Shown here: positions 27,154 through 35,999 of the stretch, one piece after another
Layout: every line of letters begins with the position of its first letter
Numbering within the stretch: the first letter of the stretch is position 1
Assembly: GCF_042219825.1 (NCBI RefSeq)
Contig: NZ_JBHJHQ010000006.1
Location: 372,001 to 436,000, forward strand
Direction of reading: 5' to 3'
From: JBHJHP01 sp042219825
GTDB taxonomy: Bacteria > Bacteroidota > Bacteroidia > Bacteroidales > UBA5342
DNA length: 64,000 nucleotides
Translations under genes and position numbers: made by a program
Notes under the pieces: model-generated
The model's input: the letters and a program-made list of their open reading frames with translations, nothing else
What the model was told of the DNA's origin: nothing
The model's database searches: none

Positions 27154-27184
27154 TCTGTTATTAAGATTGCTTTTTGTATTTTTG
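27154..27184 (+). promoter_or_regulatory. Possible purL promoter
   Basis: A clear -7 box TATTTTTG lies at 27177-27184, 26 bases before the purL ATG. The best -33 element at the right spacing (19 bases) is TCTG at 27154-27157, a poor match, so only the -7 box is convincing. Confidence 0.4.
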
Positions 27185-27210
27185 CGGCACAAAGCAGAAA
27201 CAGGAACATC

Positions 27211-30200
27211 ATGATACTCTTTTTTCAGTCTCCCGACAAAAAAATCATTGCTACAGAAGTTAGTAATCCCCTCTCCGCGGAAAATATCAGTAAATTGTCA
27301 TGGCTCTATTCAGGAGCCGTTTTTGTTGATACAGATGCCATGAATGGATGGTATGTAGGACCACGTAAAGAGATGATTACACCGTGGAGTACCAATGCGG
27401 TCGAAATCACCCAAAATATGGGCATAGAAGGCATTAGCCGGATTGAGGAATACTTTCCGGTAAGCAGTGAGGATGCAGAACACGATCCGATGTTGCAGCG
27501 TATGTATAGCGGGTTGAACCAAACCATTTTTACCATCAGTAAAAAGCCTGATCCCATTGTGTATATCGAGGATATTTCCTCATACAACGAGCTGGAAGGA
27601 TTGGCTTTGAGTGCAGACGAAATAGAGTATCTGGAAGATGTAAGTAAAAATATCGGACGAAAACTGACGGACAGCGAAGTGTTCGGATTTTCTCAGGTAA
27701 ACTCGGAACACTGTCGCCATAAAATATTTAACGGAACCTTTATCATTGATGGAAAAGAAATGGAAAGCTCCCTGTTTCAGTTGATAAAACGCACATCAAA
27801 GGAGAATCCTAATTTTATCATTTCTGCGTATAAAGATAATGTAGCTTTTCTGGAAGGGCCTGTTATCGAGCAGTTTGCACCGGAATCGCAGGATAAGCCT
27901 GACTTTTTTGCCGTAAAGGATTATGAAAGTGTTATTTCCATAAAGGCTGAAACACATAACTTTCCCACTACAGTTGAACCATTCAATGGCGCATCAACGG
28001 GGTCAGGAGGTGAGATCCGGGACCGTTTAGGTGGCGGAATTGGTAGTTTGCCAATAGCTGGTACAGCGGTTTATATGACCTCTTATGCCAGAACTGAAGA
28101 AGGTCGGAACTGGGAAGATGTAACGGAGCCCAGACCCTGGCTCTATCAAACTCCGGAGCAAATTCTGATTAAGGCATCCAACGGTGCATCAGATTTTGGA
28201 AATAAGTTCGGACAACCACTGATCTGTGGTTCATTGCTCACCTTTGAGCACTTCGAAAACGCCAAAAAGTTTGGTTACGATAAAGTCATCATGCTGGCCG
28301 GTGGTGTTGGTTATGCAAAAAAAGCCGATGCGTTGAAAGGGCATCCGAAAAAGGGCGATAAAGTAGTATTGCTCGGCGGCGATAACTACCGTATCGGTAT
28401 GGGAGGTGGAGCAGTATCTTCTGTTGATACAGGTCACTATGCCAATGCGGTTGAGCTGAACGCGGTGCAACGGGCTAACCCTGAAATGCAGAAACGTGCG
28501 GCCAATGTGATCCGTGCATTATGTGAGGATGAAAAGAATCCGATCGTTTCGATTCACGATCACGGTGCCGGCGGACATCTGAACAGCCTCTCGGAATTAC
28601 TGGAGGAAACAGGTGGTGTAATTAATATGGATAAACTACCTGTTGGTGATCCAACCCTGTCTGCAAAGGAAATAATTGGAAACGAGTCGCAGGAACGTAT
28701 GGGTATGATCCTGAATACCGAAAACATTGATTACGTCTATAAAATTGCGGAACGTGAGCGCTCCCCGATGTACGTTGTTGGTGAGGCAACCGGCGATCAC
28801 ATGTTCATATTCAAACAGGCCGATGGCATAAAGCCGATAGATATTCAGTTGGAATATATGTTTGGTAAACCACCTCGCACTTACATGAAAGATGTGACTG
28901 TTGACGAGACCTACAATGATGTAAAATACGATATAAAGGACTTACACGAATATCTTGAGCAGGTGTTGCAGCTGGAAGGCGTAGCCTGCAAAGACTGGCT
29001 CACCAATAAAGTTGACCGGTCGGTAACCGGAAAAGTTGCCAAACAGCAGACAGCTGGTGAAATTCAGTTGCCATTGAACGATCTGGGTGTTGTCGCTCTG
29101 GACTACAGAGGGAAATCTGGGATTGCCTCTTCAATTGGACATGCGCCGCAGGCTGCAATGATTGATCCTGCTGCCGGTTCTGTACTGGCTGTGGCTGAAT
29201 CGTTGACCAACATTGTTTGGGCTCCGCTAAAAGATAATATGAAAAGCGTTAGCCTGAGTGCCAACTGGATGTGGCCTTGTAAGAATGAGGGAGAAGATAC
29301 CCGCTTATATAAGGCAGTAGAAGCCATCAGTGACTTTTGTGTGGATTTGGGCATCAATGTCCCAACCGGAAAAGATTCCATGTCGATGACCCAAAAATAC
29401 GGGGACGAAAAAGTATTGTCCCCCGGAACTGTTATTATTTCAGCAGGAGGAGAGGTCAGTGATGTGAAAAAGGTTGTGAGTCCTGTCATCAGCAACGATC
29501 CTGAAAAGCCGGTTTATTACATAGACTTTTCGTTTGATAAATTTAAGCTGGGTGGATCTGCTTTTGCTCAGGCTTTGAACCGTATCGGAAAAGAAGTTCC
29601 GACGGTAAAGGACAGCGATTATTTTATTAAAGCATTTAATGCAGTTCAAAAACTGGTGGAAGAGGAGTTGATCGTTGCGGGACACGATATTTCTGCCGGT
29701 GGTATGATAACAGCCTTACTCGAAATGTGTTTTGCCAACACAGAAGGTGGCCTTGAAGTCAGCCTGGATGAGATAGATGAGGATGATCTGATAAAAATAA
29801 TATTTGCCGAGAACCCCGGAATTCTGGTTCAGGTTACAGATAAAAACAAAGTAGATGCCATTTTAAATGAAGCCGGCATTGCGTTTACTGAAATTGCTAA
29901 ACCAACAGATGAACGTCATGTTCTGGTTGAGAAAGATGGAGAAATCTATCAGTTTGGCATTGATTATATGCGTGATATCTGGTATAAATCATCTTATCTT
30001 TTGGATCGCAAGCAGAGTGGCGATAAATGTGCTGCTGATCGTTTCAATAATTACAAGACGCAGCCGCTTGAATTTAATTTTGATGCATCATTTACGGGTA
30101 AATTTGAAAACATTGGTGTTGATCCGAACCGGCGCAACCGGTCTGGTGTTAAAGCTGCTATTATCAGGGAAAAAGGTGTCAACGGTGACCGTGAAATGGC

Positions 30201-30897
30201 CTATTCCATGTATCTGGCAGGCTTTGATGTGAAAGATGTGCATATGACTGACCTCATCACGGGAAGGGAAACACTGGAAGATGTGAACTTCATTGTTTTT
30301 GTCGGCGGATTCTCTAACTCCGATGTTTTAGGATCAGCCAAAGGATGGGCCGGCGCTTTCCTTTATAATCCAAAAGCCAAGGAAGCACTGGAAAAATTCT
30401 ACGCACGCAAGGATACACTTAGTCTCGGAATCTGTAATGGCTGTCAGCTAATGATGGAGCTTGGGTTGGTTTATCCTGATCACGATGTGAAACCTAAAAT
30501 GGAACATAACATATCCCATAAATTTGAAAGTTCGTTCCTGACCATGAAGATAGAACACAATGAGTCGGTGATGCTGAAAACATTGGCCGGAAGTCAGCTT
30601 GGTGTTTGGGTCGCACACGGGGAAGGTAAATTTGCCATGCCTAAACCAGAGAATGCATATAACATTGCAGGTAAATATTTATACAATGAATATCCGGGTA
30701 ATCCAAACGGTTCTGATTTTGCCACGGCAGCAGTTTGTTCTGACAATGGCCGTCACCTGGCAATGATGCCACACCTGGAACGCGCAATCTTCCCGTGGCA
30801 ATGGGCACATTATCCTGCTGGCCGAAAAGGAGATGCATACACACCCTGGCTCGAAGCGTTTGTGAACGCCAGAAAGTGGGTGGAAGAACAGAATTAA
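27211..30897 (+). CDS. purL: Phosphoribosylformylglycinamidine synthase, single-chain
   Basis: This enzyme converts FGAR and glutamine to FGAM in purine synthesis, using ATP. The 1228-residue single-chain form combines the PurS-like N-terminus, two PurM-like synthase halves and a C-terminal glutamine amidotransferase, as in the long PurL of proteobacteria. Visible marks are FGFSQVNSEHCRHKIFNGTF, KAETHNFPTTVEPFNGASTG, IVSIHDHGAGGHLNSLSELL, the amidotransferase nucleophile in LGICNGCQL (Cys1075), and WVAHGEGKF with the late PHLERAIFPWQW. The start at the ATG in MILFFQSPDKK fits the family. It is a single gene with its own terminator. Confidence 0.96.
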   Translation: MILFFQSPDKKIIATEVSNPLSAENISKLSWLYSGAVFVDTDAMNGWYVGPRKEMITPWSTNAVEITQNMGIEGISRIEEYFPVSSEDAEHDPMLQRMYSGLNQTIFTISKKPDPIVYIEDISSYNELEGLALSADEIEYLEDVSKNIGRKLTDSEVFGFSQVNSEHCRHKIFNGTFIIDGKEMESSLFQLIKRTSKENPNFIISAYKDNVAFLEGPVIEQFAPESQDKPDFFAVKDYESVISIKAETHNFPTTVEPFNGASTGSGGEIRDRLGGGIGSLPIAGTAVYMTSYARTEEGRNWEDVTEPRPWLYQTPEQILIKASNGASDFGNKFGQPLICGSLLTFEHFENAKKFGYDKVIMLAGGVGYAKKADALKGHPKKGDKVVLLGGDNYRIGMGGGAVSSVDTGHYANAVELNAVQRANPEMQKRAANVIRALCEDEKNPIVSIHDHGAGGHLNSLSELLEETGGVINMDKLPVGDPTLSAKEIIGNESQERMGMILNTENIDYVYKIAERERSPMYVVGEATGDHMFIFKQADGIKPIDIQLEYMFGKPPRTYMKDVTVDETYNDVKYDIKDLHEYLEQVLQLEGVACKDWLTNKVDRSVTGKVAKQQTAGEIQLPLNDLGVVALDYRGKSGIASSIGHAPQAAMIDPAAGSVLAVAESLTNIVWAPLKDNMKSVSLSANWMWPCKNEGEDTRLYKAVEAISDFCVDLGINVPTGKDSMSMTQKYGDEKVLSPGTVIISAGGEVSDVKKVVSPVISNDPEKPVYYIDFSFDKFKLGGSAFAQALNRIGKEVPTVKDSDYFIKAFNAVQKLVEEELIVAGHDISAGGMITALLEMCFANTEGGLEVSLDEIDEDDLIKIIFAENPGILVQVTDKNKVDAILNEAGIAFTEIAKPTDERHVLVEKDGEIYQFGIDYMRDIWYKSSYLLDRKQSGDKCAADRFNNYKTQPLEFNFDASFTGKFENIGVDPNRRNRSGVKAAIIREKGVNGDREMAYSMYLAGFDVKDVHMTDLITGRETLEDVNFIVFVGGFSNSDVLGSAKGWAGAFLYNPKAKEALEKFYARKDTLSLGICNGCQLMMELGLVYPDHDVKPKMEHNISHKFESSFLTMKIEHNESVMLKTLAGSQLGVWVAHGEGKFAMPKPENAYNIAGKYLYNEYPGNPNGSDFATAAVCSDNGRHLAMMPHLERAIFPWQWAHYPAGRKGDAYTPWLEAFVNARKWVEEQN

Positions 30898-31024
30898 CAA
30901 GGGCTTCACTTAAAGCGAAACCCTCGCTAAAGATATAAAAAAGCGATCCAACCGGGTCGCTTTTTTATTGTCCGATACGAATGTGTCGATATTGTAGAAA
31001 ATCCATTAATCGCGTCTCTACAAT
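30896..31024. repeat. Compound repeat, copy A
   Basis: This roughly 130-base element starts at the purL stop. It holds a hairpin (AGGGCTTCACT with AGCGAAACCCT, using wobble pairs), the terminator hairpin at 30937-30966, and a decayed palindrome ending in ATTAATCGCGTCTCTACAAT. Copy B at 31481-31606 has the same parts in the same order. Confidence 0.75.
30937..30966 (+). terminator. Terminator of purL
   Basis: AAAAAAGCGATCC (30937-30949) pairs with GGGTCGCTTTTTT (30954-30966), with one G-T wobble and a 4-base loop AACC. The 3' arm itself supplies the T tract. Confidence 0.85.
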
Positions 31025-31480
31025 ATTTTTCTTATTGTTGAAAATCCATTAATCGCACTTTCACTTCGCGAGATATCATTTGCTGCACTCACCCCTGGCC
31101 CCTAAAGGGGAAATCCTGAATTCAACGTTAGCGCGGCTCAAAGTCACCCGCTCACTTAGCGAAGGTTGGACTCCTATCGGAGTCCTATGTTTGTAGCAAC
31201 GACGAATGCTACAAACATGTGACCCCATCCGGAGTCATACCTGATGAGATTTGAATAAAGGGATCTGAAATGTAGATTTAATCTCAAAAGAACAACTTAA
31301 AGGTAGTTTTTGTAAGAAAAATCGGGAGATCCCTTTAGGGAACCAAAGGGTATGGGGTGGATAAATGAGCACGATTTCAAATCAGCTGATGTATAGATAT
31401 AGCCCGGTACGGGCGACAGTATGGTATAAAAGGAATTCCCAGCCAGCCAGAGCTTCGGCGGAGCGAACGGATTTGGGTTT
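31025..31480. other. Non-coding repeat-rich region between purL and pheT
   Basis: No gene is supported here. At 31033-31058 a fragment of the ATTAATCGC palindrome recurs. At 31089-31111 there is an ACCCCTGGCCCCTAAAGGGG-type element, a motif common between genes in this phylum. At 31168-31236 three palindromes stand in a row: GGACTCC-TATC-GGAGTCC, then ATGTTTGTAGCA (31187-31198) with TGCTACAAACAT (31207-31218), then TGACCCC-ATCC-GGAGTCA. The rest, including the reverse-strand ORF reaching 31297-31662, looks like decayed repeat sequence. Confidence 0.65.
31168..31237. repeat. Triple palindromic element
   Basis: The central part is a perfect 12-bp inverted repeat around an 8-base loop (31187-31218). 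It is flanked on both sides by shorter hairpins that share the core GGAGTC. The symmetric layout resembles REP-like paired palindromes. Confidence 0.75.
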
Positions 31481-31606
31481 AACGAGGGTTTCACTTTGAG
31501 TGAGGCCCTCGCTGGAAATATTAAAACGATCTTTTTGGGGCGTTTTTTTCTTTGTCCGGTTTGACAGTATCTCATTGTAGAGACGCGATTAATCGCGTCT
31601 CTACAA
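31481..31606. repeat. Compound repeat, copy B
   Basis: This copy parallels copy A: a hairpin (GAGGGTTTCAC with GTGAGGCCCTC), a second AAAACGATC...GGGGCGTTTT hairpin with a long T tract, TTTGTCCGGT in place of ATTGTCCGAT, then a perfect palindrome. It lies 82 bases upstream of pheT. Confidence 0.75.
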
Positions 31607-31611
31607 TGAGA
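31570..31611. repeat. Perfect 42-base palindrome
   Basis: Every base from 31570 to 31611 pairs with its mirror position, with centre GATTAATC and core GTAGAGACGCGATT. It lies immediately before the pheT promoter (TTG at 31628). Similar GTAGAGACGCG palindromes are scattered between genes in many Bacteroidota, to my knowledge. Confidence 0.9.
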
Positions 31612-31627
31612 ATAAAGATATATTGAA

Positions 31628-31657
31628 TTGTTATCAATTTTAAATTTATTACTTTTG
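31628..31657 (+). promoter_or_regulatory. pheT promoter
   Basis: TTG at 31628-31630 and TACTTTTG at 31650-31657 are separated by 19 bases, an exact Bacteroidota vegetative promoter. The start site would be near 31663, giving a leader of about 25 bases. Confidence 0.75.
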
Positions 31658-31688
31658 CACATCTTGAAAACAAGGACAAAAAAGAACT

Positions 31689-34154
31689 ATGAATATTTCG
31701 TATAACTGGCTTAAAAGCTACATCAACACAGACTTAGACGTTCACAAATTATCAGGTATTTTAACCGATATCGGACTGGAGGTAGGTAGTGTGGAAGAGG
31801 TGGAATCTGTGAAGGGTGGACTGAAAGGTATTGTGGTTGGTGAGGTACTGACCTGTGAAAAACATCCCAATGCCGATAAATTAAGCCGTACTACAGTGAA
31901 TGTTGGTACAGGTGAGCCTTTACCCATTGTATGTGGTGCACCGAATGTGGCTGCCGGGCAGAAGGTGATTGTTGCAACGGTTGGTACAACCCTTTTTATG
32001 GGTGATGACAGTTTTACGATTAAGAAAGCAAAAATACGGGGTGAGGTATCTGAAGGGATGATCTGTGCAGAGGATGAAGTCGGTTTGGGCAGTTCTCACG
32101 ACGGCATCATGGTACTGGATCCCGAAGCCGTTCCGGGAACATTGGCCAGCGATTACTTCAAGGTGGAATCTGACTATATGATAGAGGTAGATTTGACGCC
32201 AAACCGTATAGATGCCGGTTCACACATTGGTGTGGCGCGTGACCTGGCTGCCTATCTGCAACAGGAAAACGAAGATATTACAGTCAACTGGCCTTCGGTA
32301 GACGATTTTAAAGTTGACCATACAAATTATACGCTGGATGTAGGCGTTGCAAATCATGAGGCCTGTCCGAGGTACAGTGGCGTAACCATTTCAGGTCTTA
32401 CCGTAAAGGAATCTCCTGATTGGTTAAAGAAACGCCTCGTTTCTATCGGTATGAACCCGATCAACAATGTGGTTGATGTGACCAACTTTGTATTGCATGA
32501 ACTTGGACAACCTTTACATGCCTTTGACGGAGACAAAATTGCGGGTAATAAAATAGTGGTCAGAACACTTGCAGACGGTACAAAATTTACAACACTCGAT
32601 GAACTGGATCGTGAGATGAGCGATCAGGACCTGATGATCTGTAATGAAACGGATGGGATGTGTATCGGTGGTGTATTTGGTGGTCTGGATTCAGGTGTAA
32701 CCGAAAGCACAACTAAAATATTCCTTGAAAGTGCCTACTTTAATCCGGTTTGGGTGCGTAAGACCGCACGTCGCCATCAGATTAGTACCGACAGTTCTTT
32801 CCGTTTTGAGCGGGGAATTGATCCGGCCGGAACAGTGTATGCACTGAAACGGGCTGCCATGCTTATTAAAGAAATTGCAGGTGGTGAGATCAGTTCTGAG
32901 GTCGTGGATATTTATCCGGAACCGGTAAAACCTTTTGAGGTGGAATTTTCGGTGTCCAGAACACAAAAAATCATAGACAAAAACCTGACTAAAGAGATTA
33001 TTCTGAATATCCTCAATAGTCTTGAAATAAAGGTAGCAGATGACAAAGGTGATATTCTGAAACTTGAAGTGCCGACCTATCGGGTTGATGTTCAGAGGGA
33101 AGCAGATGTGATGGAAGATATCCTCAGGATCTACGGCTATAATAAGGTTGAATTATCCGATACGGTACACTCAACCATTTCATATGCCAAAAAGCCTGAT
33201 GATCATCGGGTGAAAAACATGGTAGGTGATTTACTTTCAGCCCAGGGTTTTTACGAAATTATGAATAATTCGCTTACCAAAGCGTCTTATTATGAAGGTC
33301 TGGAAACCTTTAAGTCGGAGCATCTTGTTGAGATATTGAATCCTTTGAGCATAGATTTGAATGCCATGAGACAGACACTCTTATTTGGTGTGCTTGAATC
33401 TGTGGTATATAATCAGAACAGAAGAAACAGTGATCTGAAACTGTATGAATTCGGAAACTGCTATTATTTTGATAAAAAAGAAGATTTAAAGGATGGCGTT
33501 GCTTTGGCAGCATATTCCGAGGTACAGCATCTGGCGCTTGCTATTACAGGTTTCGGATCAAAAGAAATATGGAATCAGGCTCAGAAAGAGATGGATTTCT
33601 ACGACCTGAAAGCGTATGTTCTCAATGCATTGAAAAAACTGGGTATTCATTCCGGTTCATTGATTGGTGGCGAGGTGGAAGACGATGATTTGCTTGATTA
33701 CGGCATGACATATCTGACCCGGAAAGGCGATACGCTGGTGTATTTTGGTAAGGTGGCCAAAAAATTACAGAAACAGTTTGACATTGATAATGAAGTTTAC
33801 TATGCCGACTTCAACTGGGACGTGGTTCTGAAAGAAATAAAGGAGGTAACCACAGCTTATAAAGAGATCAGTAAATACCAGGAAGTACGACGTGATCTGG
33901 CGCTGTTACTGGATAAAACTACACGGTTTGAGGAAGTTGAAAAGATAGCCTATAAAACAGAGTCAAATTTGTTAAAGGAAGTGTCCCTGTTCGATGTTTA
34001 TGAAGGTAAGAATTTGCCAAACGGTAAAAAATCGTACGCGGTAAGTTTTATTCTTCAGGATGAGAACAAAACATTGAAAGATAAAGATATAGATAAAATT
34101 ATGCACCGTCTGATAAAAGCCTACGAACATCAGTTGGATGCACAGTTACGATAA
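31689..34154 (+). CDS. pheT: Phenylalanine-tRNA ligase beta subunit
   Basis: The 821-residue subunit has all usual domains: the N-terminal tRNA-binding module (KGIVVGEVLTCEKHPNADKLS, EGMICAEDEVGLG), the B3/B4 editing region (RYSGVTISGLTVKESPDWLKKRL, NPINNVVDVTNFVLHELGQPLHAFD), the B5 domain, the class II-like core (RRHQISTDSSFRFERGIDP) and the C-terminal anticodon-binding FDX-ACB domain (RDLALLLDKTTRFEEVEK). It pairs with PheS to charge tRNA-Phe. pheS is not in the window, which is common in this phylum. argS follows 24 bases later and is probably co-transcribed. Confidence 0.96.
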   Translation: MNISYNWLKSYINTDLDVHKLSGILTDIGLEVGSVEEVESVKGGLKGIVVGEVLTCEKHPNADKLSRTTVNVGTGEPLPIVCGAPNVAAGQKVIVATVGTTLFMGDDSFTIKKAKIRGEVSEGMICAEDEVGLGSSHDGIMVLDPEAVPGTLASDYFKVESDYMIEVDLTPNRIDAGSHIGVARDLAAYLQQENEDITVNWPSVDDFKVDHTNYTLDVGVANHEACPRYSGVTISGLTVKESPDWLKKRLVSIGMNPINNVVDVTNFVLHELGQPLHAFDGDKIAGNKIVVRTLADGTKFTTLDELDREMSDQDLMICNETDGMCIGGVFGGLDSGVTESTTKIFLESAYFNPVWVRKTARRHQISTDSSFRFERGIDPAGTVYALKRAAMLIKEIAGGEISSEVVDIYPEPVKPFEVEFSVSRTQKIIDKNLTKEIILNILNSLEIKVADDKGDILKLEVPTYRVDVQREADVMEDILRIYGYNKVELSDTVHSTISYAKKPDDHRVKNMVGDLLSAQGFYEIMNNSLTKASYYEGLETFKSEHLVEILNPLSIDLNAMRQTLLFGVLESVVYNQNRRNSDLKLYEFGNCYYFDKKEDLKDGVALAAYSEVQHLALAITGFGSKEIWNQAQKEMDFYDLKAYVLNALKKLGIHSGSLIGGEVEDDDLLDYGMTYLTRKGDTLVYFGKVAKKLQKQFDIDNEVYYADFNWDVVLKEIKEVTTAYKEISKYQEVRRDLALLLDKTTRFEEVEKIAYKTESNLLKEVSLFDVYEGKNLPNGKKSYAVSFILQDENKTLKDKDIDKIMHRLIKAYEHQLDAQLR

Positions 34155-34178
34155 TTTTCAAACGATCAGAGTAAAAAG

Positions 34179-35972
34179 ATGGAGAACGTTCAGGTTCAGT
34201 TAAAGAAAGCTGTAACAGAAGCACTGGCAACATTATATCAGTTGGAACAGGAGGTTGAATCCGTTCAATTTCAGCAGACCCGGAAAGATTTTGAAGGTGA
34301 TTTAACACTGGTTGTTTTTCCCTATTTAAAAGCATCAAAAAAGAAACCACAGGATACTGCAGAAGAAATAGGGTCTTACCTTAAAGAACAAGGTTTTATT
34401 TCAGATTTCAATGTGGTGAATGGTTTTTTGAACCTGTTGCTTGGGGAAGAAAAGTTAATCGAACAATTGAATACCATTGCAGCTACGGAGAACTATGGTC
34501 TTAAAGCAGTAAATGAAGATTCCCCGCTGGTGATGATTGAATATTCATCGCCAAATACCAATAAGCCGCTTCATCTAGGACATATCCGCAATAATCTGTT
34601 GGGATTTTCATTAGTTAAGGTCATGGAAGCCAATGGTAATAAAGTGGTTAAAACCAATATTGTTAACGACAGGGGTATTCACATTTGTAAATCCATGCTG
34701 GCCTGGCAAAAATGGGGTGAAGGTGAAACACCGGAATCAACGGGCATGAAAGGCGACCATCTGATTGGTAAATACTATGTGAAGTTCGATCAGGAATATA
34801 AAAAGGAACTGGCAGACCTGCAGGCTCAGGGCATGACAAAGGAAGAAGCGGAGAAAGCTTCCGTTTTGATGTCTGAAGCCCGTGAGATGCTGCGGAAGTG
34901 GGAAGCAAAAGACGATGAAGTATATACGCTTTGGGAAACCATGAACAGTTGGGTTTATGCCGGTTTTGATGAAACTTACAAGGCCTTGGGTGTGGCTTTT
35001 GATAAAATTTACTACGAGTCGGATACCTACCTTGAAGGCAAAGAGAAAGTATTGGAAGGCCTTAAAAATGGTGTATTTTACCGCCGGAATGATGGCTCCG
35101 TATGGGCTGATCTTACCAAAGACGGACTGGATGAAAAAATACTTCTGAGAAGCGATGGCACATCAGTCTATATGACCCAGGATATCGGAACGGCAAAACT
35201 GCGATATGAGGACTACAACATCGACAAGATGATTTACGTGGTTGGTAATGAACAGAATTACCATTTCCAGGTGTTATCTATTTTGTTGGATAAGTTGGGT
35301 TTTGAATGGGGTAAGGATTTGGTTCATTTCTCTTACGGTATGGTGGAACTACCTGAAGGAAAAATGAAATCCCGCGAAGGCACTGTGGTTGATGCGGATG
35401 ATCTGATTAAGGATATGACCAATACAGCCAGGGAAGTTTCTCTCGAACTGGGAAAACTGGAAGGTTTTTCTGATGAGGAAGCAGCAAACATTTTTCGAAT
35501 TGTTGCATTGGGAGCTCTGAAATACTTTATTTTAAAAGTTGATCCGCGCAAAAACATGACCTTTAATCCAAAGGAATCTATTGATTTTAATGGGAATACA
35601 GGCCCGTTCATACAATATACCTATGCCAGGATTCAGTCTGTATTACGTAAAGCAGCAGATACCGGAATTACAGTTACCGGTAAAGCAGATCCGGATATTG
35701 AACTGAATGAAAAAGAGAGCATCGTAATCAAGCGCTTATCCAATTTTCCACAGGTGGTGAAAAGTGCCGGTGATAATTACAGTCCGGCGTTAATTGCCAA
35801 TTATGCGTATGAGCTGGTTAAAGAATACAACCAGTTTTATCACGACTGTACCATTCTGGGTGAAGAAGATGAAAAGAAAAAGCAGCTTCGCCTGCTGATT
35901 TCAAAAACAACAGGCGAAACCGTTGAAACGGCTCTAAGTCTGCTTGGAATTGAAGTACCTGAGCGAATGTAA
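34179..35972 (+). CDS. argS: Arginine-tRNA ligase
   Basis: This class I synthetase charges tRNA-Arg in the cytoplasm. The 597-residue protein has the N-terminal additional domain, the HIGH-type signature HLGH (residues 132-135, in SSPNTNKPLHLGHIRNN), and a KMSKS-like loop in the form GKMKSREGTVV, as usual for ArgRS. The C-terminal anticodon-binding helical domain ends with ALSLLGIEVPERM, a classic ArgRS terminus. It lies between pheT and a GNAT-like gene on the same strand. Confidence 0.96.
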   Translation: MENVQVQLKKAVTEALATLYQLEQEVESVQFQQTRKDFEGDLTLVVFPYLKASKKKPQDTAEEIGSYLKEQGFISDFNVVNGFLNLLLGEEKLIEQLNTIAATENYGLKAVNEDSPLVMIEYSSPNTNKPLHLGHIRNNLLGFSLVKVMEANGNKVVKTNIVNDRGIHICKSMLAWQKWGEGETPESTGMKGDHLIGKYYVKFDQEYKKELADLQAQGMTKEEAEKASVLMSEAREMLRKWEAKDDEVYTLWETMNSWVYAGFDETYKALGVAFDKIYYESDTYLEGKEKVLEGLKNGVFYRRNDGSVWADLTKDGLDEKILLRSDGTSVYMTQDIGTAKLRYEDYNIDKMIYVVGNEQNYHFQVLSILLDKLGFEWGKDLVHFSYGMVELPEGKMKSREGTVVDADDLIKDMTNTAREVSLELGKLEGFSDEEAANIFRIVALGALKYFILKVDPRKNMTFNPKESIDFNGNTGPFIQYTYARIQSVLRKAADTGITVTGKADPDIELNEKESIVIKRLSNFPQVVKSAGDNYSPALIANYAYELVKEYNQFYHDCTILGEEDEKKKQLRLLISKTTGETVETALSLLGIEVPERM

Positions 35973-35999
35973 ACGGCGTATAATGAAACATGAAGGCTT

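Noticed and set aside
31297..31662. 121-residue reverse-strand ORF between purL and pheT
   Set aside because: It runs through the compound repeat, the 42-base palindrome and the pheT promoter, and its peptide has no domain, signal or start context.
30898..31688. tRNA or small structured RNA gene
   Set aside because: The hairpins are palindromic repeats; no cloverleaf, TTCGANTC arm or CCA-type end could be found.
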